Notes under the pieces: generated by a model | Seen by the model: the letters and a program-made list of their open reading frames with translations, nothing else | What the model was told of the DNA's origin: nothing | The model's database searches: none | Made by a program: the position numbers and the translations under genes | Shown: positions 36,667-41,682 of the stretch, one piece after another | How the letters are laid out: each line of letters starts with the position of its first letter | Position numbering within the stretch: the first letter of the stretch is position 1 | DNA from: Lenisia limosa | Taxonomy: Eukaryota > Breviatea | Length of the DNA: 41,682 nucleotides | NCBI GenBank assembly: GCA_001655205.1 | Contig: LPNZ01006180.1 | Coordinates: forward strand, 1-41,682 | Direction of reading: 5' to 3'

Positions 36667-36885
36667 ATGTTCCTCTTTCTTTAAGTTATTTTATCATGTT
36701 TCATTTATCTGTTTCCTTTTCATAATCGCTATATTATGTTATATTAATATACGATGTTTTCCTATTAATTCTGGCTTCTGTTAGTTTTTTTCTAGTTACC
36801 ATTACAAAGTGGGGCATATTGGAGTGGGAGAGGAAAAGTGCATATAAGAAAATCAAAGAAACAGTTACCATAATCACAATTTTAA
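36667..36885. terminator. Convergent 3' ends of peroxiredoxin and IWR1-like genes
   Basis: 219 bp of AT-rich sequence between the two stop codons, carrying both 3' UTRs. No distinct motif stands out. Confidence 0.4.
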
Positions 36886-39800
36886 CTAATCACTACTATC
36901 ATAACCTTCATCATTCACCCATTCCTCTCTGAGCGACAAAGAATCCATCGCGCTGGTGAGGTTTGCCTAGTTCATCAAAAAAAATATTTTTATTATACAG
37001 TTAGACTGTATGAATTTAATAAGAAAAGAAAAAGGGAGAGAACAGCTTTTTATCTATGACTCCCTCGCAGAGGCGTATTTCTATCGACAAAATTGTACGT
37101 AATATTTCCTAACCCAACTCAAGCAGAAAGTTATTTTTGTACACTTCTTCAAATGCTTTTCATCTTAAAACAAAGTGAAGGTGAAAATTGAAGAACGAGT
37201 CAAAATGATAAACGAAGGTGACACAAGGGTTCATCCCGAGTGTACCAAAGTATCATTGAGACTTGTCATGGGTACGAGGTATGAAAAATGGTACTTCATA
37301 CCTGTGAAAATGACCCAAAAAGTGATATCTCTTTCGTTTTGTTTACTAAGAAATGGTGATAAACTACAATTTTATTTCCTTTTCAACTGTTTAATCGCAA
37401 AAATAACGACTCACAGTCGTATCAAAGCGAGCAGGCTGAAGCAGTACCCATCACCACGTACGGGATGCCAAAAAACATAATAATCACCCAAGCATACAAA
37501 TTGGTGATAGTCCGCCTTGTCCTCGGGTATGTTGTTCAGCCAACGGTCTTCACCATCATCAGAGCTCAAGTCTAGAAAGTAATGCAGAGGTATGATGAAT
37601 AAGAAATAACAAAATACCAACATGTGGGTGAAGCCATCAAAGCCGAATTGGCATAATCAGACATTTTAAAAAGGAAAATGCTCAAAGTAAGGCAAATGAT
37701 TGGGTGAATTAATATTATACAATAACACAACAGCGTATGGTGTAGATGGCTTCGGCCAGGTACTACTACCTTGTTTTATTTCTCATCTCTATTTTTTCAA
37801 TAGTATATATAGCTATAGCTGTATATATCATATATATATATCATATGCATATACACTGTATATACCGTGACCAGGATTAAGTATTGACATATTTTCCTTG
37901 GGAAATCACATTGCAAATCGGCTAAGACTTATCCCGGTCACTGTATATGAGGCCATGTCTATGTACAAAATGTAATGATTTTGGTATTTTAGATAAAATA
38001 CTGCTTACCATCTCCAGACATCATAATCGCTTCTTCCTCGGGGTAATCATTAGTGTAGTAGTTTTCATCTGATGATCAGAGTAATATTCAAATATAGTTT
38101 TACAAGATAAACCACAAGGGCATGGGAAGCCTTATCTCCTCACCATTAGAGTCTTCGTCCTCGTCATCATAGCCGCTATCTGACTCATCCCCATGATTGG
38201 TATCGCGAAATAGCCAATCGTTCTCCGAAAGGAATGAAGAATCCACACTACACAATAATATCCTCAAGGAGGAGTCAGAATAAACTTTTTCCAAGCCCAC
38301 ATACATCAAACTCTCGCTGAAAGTGGCATCAGTATTGAGGTTTTCGAGAACGAAATAGTCATAAACGTATTTTGACTGAAAATTGTCATGAGAGTAACAT
38401 GAGAACAAACCTTGGTTAGTGTTCTTTTCCTTGAAACTTCTTCATCATCATCTGATGCTTCACGAAGCCATGCTTGTATTTCATTCCTCAAGAACTCCTC
38501 TTGATTGCTCTCACTACATAAAAAATTAATGACACTGGACGTTGTTACTCACTCTGCTGGTTCCGGCTTCATATTCTTTTGTTCCACATCCACGATATCG
38601 CACCACGAGAGGAGGCTTGAGTTTGGTCTAAAGGATCAAATACACGTTTTAACTACTTCCTCACCCTTTTCAACGTGTGTACATGTAAATGAATGTGACA
38701 GACGACAAACTCCCCTAAATCCTATTTTATCGATTGATTTTTGAAAAATATTGTGTCACAAATTAATATAATAGATTTGTAAAAAAACTTTTTCTAAAAA
38801 CCTACCGTATTTTTTTTAGGCAAAGTATTGGAACGTGTAAATTTCCCAACTCAAGTGTTTTCCATTCGAATTCACCCTCGTTTTTTAATCTACGTGGTTG
38901 TCTTCCTTTTGTTACTCGGTGTTTTCTGTTGAGGAAAACCCTCGTTCGCTTCGCAAACTCGTAAAAAATACATCCAGGAATAAAACTCGGGGTTATACTA
39001 TACTATATATCGATATGTGATATACCTATTTAATAATTTAATAACCTATTGGTAAACTGGAATGATCTTGCTATGGCAATACATGAAAACTCCACCAACT
39101 TAACAAGATCTTCAGTGGGATTGAAATGTGTTCGTTTTGCCTCTTGTGATGGGTAGCTGGCTTCTGCTTGGCGGAGGCGTTTTAACTGGGGAGGGTTGGA
39201 AATATCTCTAAAAGCCAGAAACAATTTTACAAGGCTCTCGTATAAGTTCAAACTCCTCATCAAATCTCAGAGAATTTGAAAGAAGGCAATATTGAATAAC
39301 GTGCAGAAGCATAAACAAACGTGATTATTTTACAGTTTGCTTTAACAACACAACGGGAGCATGAAAATTACCTAATTTAAAACAATAGCATACCTGTGGT
39401 CTCTTCAGTGTCTCACCCATCAGTCTCTGAAAAGTTATAGGTTGGGATTCAAAAAAACGACATATAAGTGCTCATCCAAGAGTCGATTAAATTCAAGCGT
39501 CAACCTTACGTCATGATTCACAATATATCAGCAAGGCAATTCCTCGTACCCGAATATTCTGAGATTCAAGGTCAGAAGGTGTACTGGACGCAATGGTGGA
39601 TATCAAGGTTGCCACACGCCGCTCTAAACATATTAGCTATAATTGCTGACAAACCTTTATTTTGTCGGTCTCTCGCATCTCTTTCAAGAACTAAACTGTG
39701 TTATCTGCTTGGATAAAAGCTAAACCAACTGAAAAGCTCAACACGTGACTCTTCGCGTGGTCTCTTGACTCGAACAATTACATTCTTGTTGTTGTCATTC

Positions 39801-39931
39801 TAAGGAATTGTCAGCATATGATCCCAAATGCTACTTTCCCCCTCCATCCTCTGCCCCTCTTTACTAACCTCAATCGTTGCTGAGAAAGATTCGGGTGGCG
39901 AGTCAATAAGGGGGGGTAAATCTTCATCCAT
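36886..39931 (-). CDS. IWR1: IWR1/SLC7A6OS-like RNA polymerase II nuclear import factor
   Basis: ATG at 39931 (exon 39869-39931, MDEDLPPLIDSPPESFSATI), then VIVRVKRPREESR, the conserved 'V.RVKR' start of the family. A small exon near 39400-39432 (RLMGETLKRPQ) and one at 39070-39207 follow (LKRLRQAEASYPSQEAKR). Later exons give EFEWKTLELGNL, the Glu-rich QAWLREASDDDEEVSRKR, then SKYVYDYFVLENLNTDATF, which matches the family's D-Y-V-Y-D signature. The acidic tail DESDSGYDDEDEDSNGEE and NDYPEEE also match the IWR1 C-terminus. Final exon ends REEWVNDEGYDSSD, stop at 36886-36888. Known role in yeast: binds assembled Pol II in the cytoplasm and carries it to the nucleus. Some intermediate splice sites are unsure. 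A small inverted-repeat element sits in one intron. Confidence 0.8.
37863..37945. mobile_element. 83-bp mini-MITE with TA-flanked inverted repeats
   Basis: The left end TACCGTGACCAGGATTAAG is the imperfect inverted partner of the right end, whose reverse complement is TACAGTGACCGGGATAAG. Both ends begin with TA, the target of Tc1/mariner-type elements. It lies in an intron of the IWR1-like gene inside an AT-palindromic stretch. No coding capacity. Confidence 0.6.
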
Positions 39932-40224
39932 TGTAGTACTTGTGTGTTTTTCTCTTCTTTTCCTGTCTTTCTTCTCACTTCCTTCCTCACTTCTTCACAA
40001 CAACAAAAACATATTATTACAACAGAACAAGAAGAGATTTTAGTTAGTAGTTTTGGAATTTTGAACATATAGCTATTTTTCATGGGGGCTCGCTAAATTG
40101 AACATGCTTACCCATTTTCTCTTGTCCCCATGATTTTCCCCTCTTTACACCCCCCTCCCCCTCATCGTCAGCATACTTGTGTAATACTATAATTAATAAT
40201 TTAGCAACGAGGAAGAGTAGCCTG
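39932..40224. other. Upstream region of the IWR1-like gene
   Basis: Pyrimidine-rich tract at 39945-40000 and C runs near 40147-40163. No exon supported. Probably holds the minus-strand promoter. Confidence 0.4.
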
Positions 40225-40500
40225 AACATCATTTAGAAGAAGCGCTACAAATACCCAGATCCAGTTAACCTTGGCAAGGCTACCAAGCGGTTAGAACAAT
40301 GTGACACAATCCTCAGCTTTCCTGAAATGTAAAACATCACCATTGGTCCACAAGATATCCCAGTTCGAGCAATGAACGGGATCACACGCAAGCATGTCAA
40401 GTACATTCAGATGGAGATTACGACGGGGCCCAACACCCCGCGATTCCTTGCCTCACTCCACCGAAGCCTTCAAAAACGGGGTTGTTTACAGAGTTTGTGG
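40225..40500 (+). pseudogene. Coding-like stretch with in-frame stops
   Basis: In one frame it reads SSLNII, a TAG, then YKYPDPVNLGKATKRLEQCD up to SFPEM, a TAA, then NITIGPQDIPVRAMNGITRK and IQMEITTGPNTPRFLASLHR up to an N gap at 40528. Both halves look like real protein, yet the stops lie in frame, with no splice pair that removes the TAA cleanly. 'DI.....IPVR..NG' faintly recalls pre-SET/SET histone methyltransferases; I do not rely on this. It could be a decayed gene, a gene with an unusual intron, or an assembly error. Confidence 0.35.
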
Positions 40501-40639
40501 CGTTTGCCTATTTTTTTTTTTTTTTTTNNNNNNNNNNNNNNNNNNNNNNNNNNNNNNNNNNNNNNNNNNNNNNNNNNNNNNNNNNNNNNNNNNNNNNNNN
40601 NNNNNNNNNNNNNNNNNNNATACTCTGATGGGGGGTAAA

Positions 40640-41682
40640 ATGGAGAAATGGGCGGTGATGAAGAAATACTCGGTATGATTTACTCTTTTGCTTATTTTTT
40701 TTTTTTGATATTTCTAGAGAGAAGAGGACTTTTCTGTTGAAGCTTTCACTCGGCGCTTCAGTCTCGATGTGGGTTTTACAAGGGCAGTAGAAGAATGGTG
40801 GAGGTGACTAGCTCACACCCTTTTCTTTCTGTATTTCTGACAAAAACAGCTGCCTCAAGTTCGTAGTGGTCTTTCGGAGTCACAACATTCAGTGACAATG
40901 GAGACCTTCTTTTCATTTGTATGTCTTTCTTTCATCTGGCTGTGTTTCCTTTATTTTTTGTGCCGTTTTCTCTTCAGATGTTGTATTTGGGCCTTATTTT
41001 ATTTTTTTTTATTATTATTTTTTTTATTATTATTTTTTTTTCATCCTCTTTTCTATTTTATAGGTGTGTTTAAACAATTGGTATAAAAAAAAGGGGGGGA
41101 GGGTGAATCCGGAATTGTACATTTCATATAGTTTATGTTTCCTATTTCTTCTGATTTACTTATACTTAGACCGAAAAGTTGACCAATGTTTGGCGGGAGG
41201 GCATGATGGCTTTACGCGACGAAGAAGTAGGCTAATAGTTGAGAAGAGATTCAGGCAATTTTTACAAAGGCGTGGATGATATTGTAGGCGCAGCTTCGAG
41301 AGCATGTGTCAGTCCTCTGCCATTCTTTTGCTTTTGATGGATATCTCAGATATCAGGAACTGGTATTTTTAAGGGTATGCTCGGCCAAAGCATCACAATA
41401 CCAACAAGTGTTCTCATATATTTTATCTTTTTCTTCTTCCACAGGGCTTGTCCATTGAAGAAGCTCGTTTTTGTGAGGAATTGCTAACAGCAACGGAAAA
41501 CTCGATCAATCAGGCAAAGAAGCCCGCTCGCGGAAAGTTCACTGACGTTTGTACCACATGCTGCTTGCTTCTCGTAACCTTTCAAGAGTGAACTTGTCAT
41601 TCTCCACAACTGGATTCGGGAGCACAATGACCATCCATATCCCACTGAACATGAAAAATTGGAACTATGCCAACAGGTTGGT
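40640..41682 (+). CDS. TALE-class homeobox transcription factor (3' end outside window)
   Basis: Exons: ATG at 40640 (MEKWAVMKKYS), then a phase-0 exon near 40718-40807 (EEDFSVEAFTRRFSLDVGFT), an exon near 40873-40920 (GLSESQHSVTMETFFSF), one at about 41171-41227 (TEKLTNVWREGMMALRDEE), and one near 41446-41548 (IEEARFCEELLTATENSINQ, then a basic PARGKFTD). The last exon, from 41592, reads ILHNWIREHNDHPYPTEHEK and ends at a GTTGGT donor. HPYPTE is the loop between helices 1 and 2 that carries the three-residue extension of the TALE class (MEIS/PBX/KNOX type). Helix 3, needed to assign the subclass, is beyond the window. The true start may lie in or before the N gap 40528-40619. Confidence 0.8.

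Noticed and set aside
39468-39716. Plus-strand frame of 82 codons
   Set aside because: Lies within an intron of the IWR1-like gene; no homology, promoter or splice evidence.
40892-41086. Hydrophobic plus-strand frame of 64 codons
   Set aside because: T-rich intron of the homeobox gene read through its donor; hydrophobicity comes from the poly-T tracts.
1-41682. tRNA or rRNA genes
   Set aside because: I scanned for conserved tRNA loops and rRNA cores by eye and saw none; a tRNAscan-SE and Rfam run would be decisive.

Overview
The window is nuclear DNA of a spliceosomal eukaryote, most likely a unicellular protist. It is moderately AT-rich. Almost every gene is cut by many GT-AG introns, and exons join in frame only after splicing. 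Many introns are only 28-35 bp. I cannot place the organism. A TALE homeobox, a Patched/Dispatched-like transporter and a TSP1/sushi/IPT/SH3 receptor would suit a protist relative of animals, but stramenopile, rhizarian or other lineages are not excluded. The standard stop codons are used. Eight runs of N interrupt the assembly, three of them beside homopolymer runs. All gene models below were spliced by eye from the sequence; exact boundaries are inference unless noted.

Layout. 1-2.1 kb (+): 3' part of a UVRAG/VPS38-like autophagy/endosome gene. 2.2-14.7 kb (-): one giant membrane-protein gene with an N-terminal cytosolic tail, a long beta-rich ectodomain and a multi-pass C-terminal region. 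A 0.7 kb inverted-repeat transposon lies in one of its introns, and an assembly duplication lies in its 3' part. 15.8-16.5 kb (-): a small hypothetical gene. 17.2-19.4 kb (+): a single-pass surface protein. 19.9-20.7 kb (-): a small hypothetical gene. 21.6-27.5 kb (+): an RND-superfamily (Patched/Dispatched-type, sterol-sensing-domain) transporter. 27.7-35.5 kb (-): a large receptor with a signal peptide, at least seven TSP1 repeats, sushi domains, Cys-rich modules, an IPT/TIG-like domain, one membrane span and a cytosolic SH3 domain. 35.9-36.7 kb (+): a typical 2-Cys peroxiredoxin, divergent from the receptor across about 320 bp. 36.9-39.9 kb (-): an IWR1/SLC7A6OS-like RNA polymerase II import factor. 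40.2-40.5 kb (+): a coding-like stretch broken by in-frame stops. 40.6 kb to the end (+): 5' part of a TALE homeobox gene.

How they fit together. Four of the largest genes encode surface or membrane proteins (giant ectodomain protein, single-pass protein, RND transporter, TSP1-sushi-IPT-SH3 receptor), while the housekeeping genes are compact. There is no operon logic here; any link between neighbours is only by shared surface location. The most novel item is the TSP1/sushi/IPT receptor with a cytosolic SH3 domain. The giant 2.2-14.7 kb protein, for which I recognise no family, comes next.
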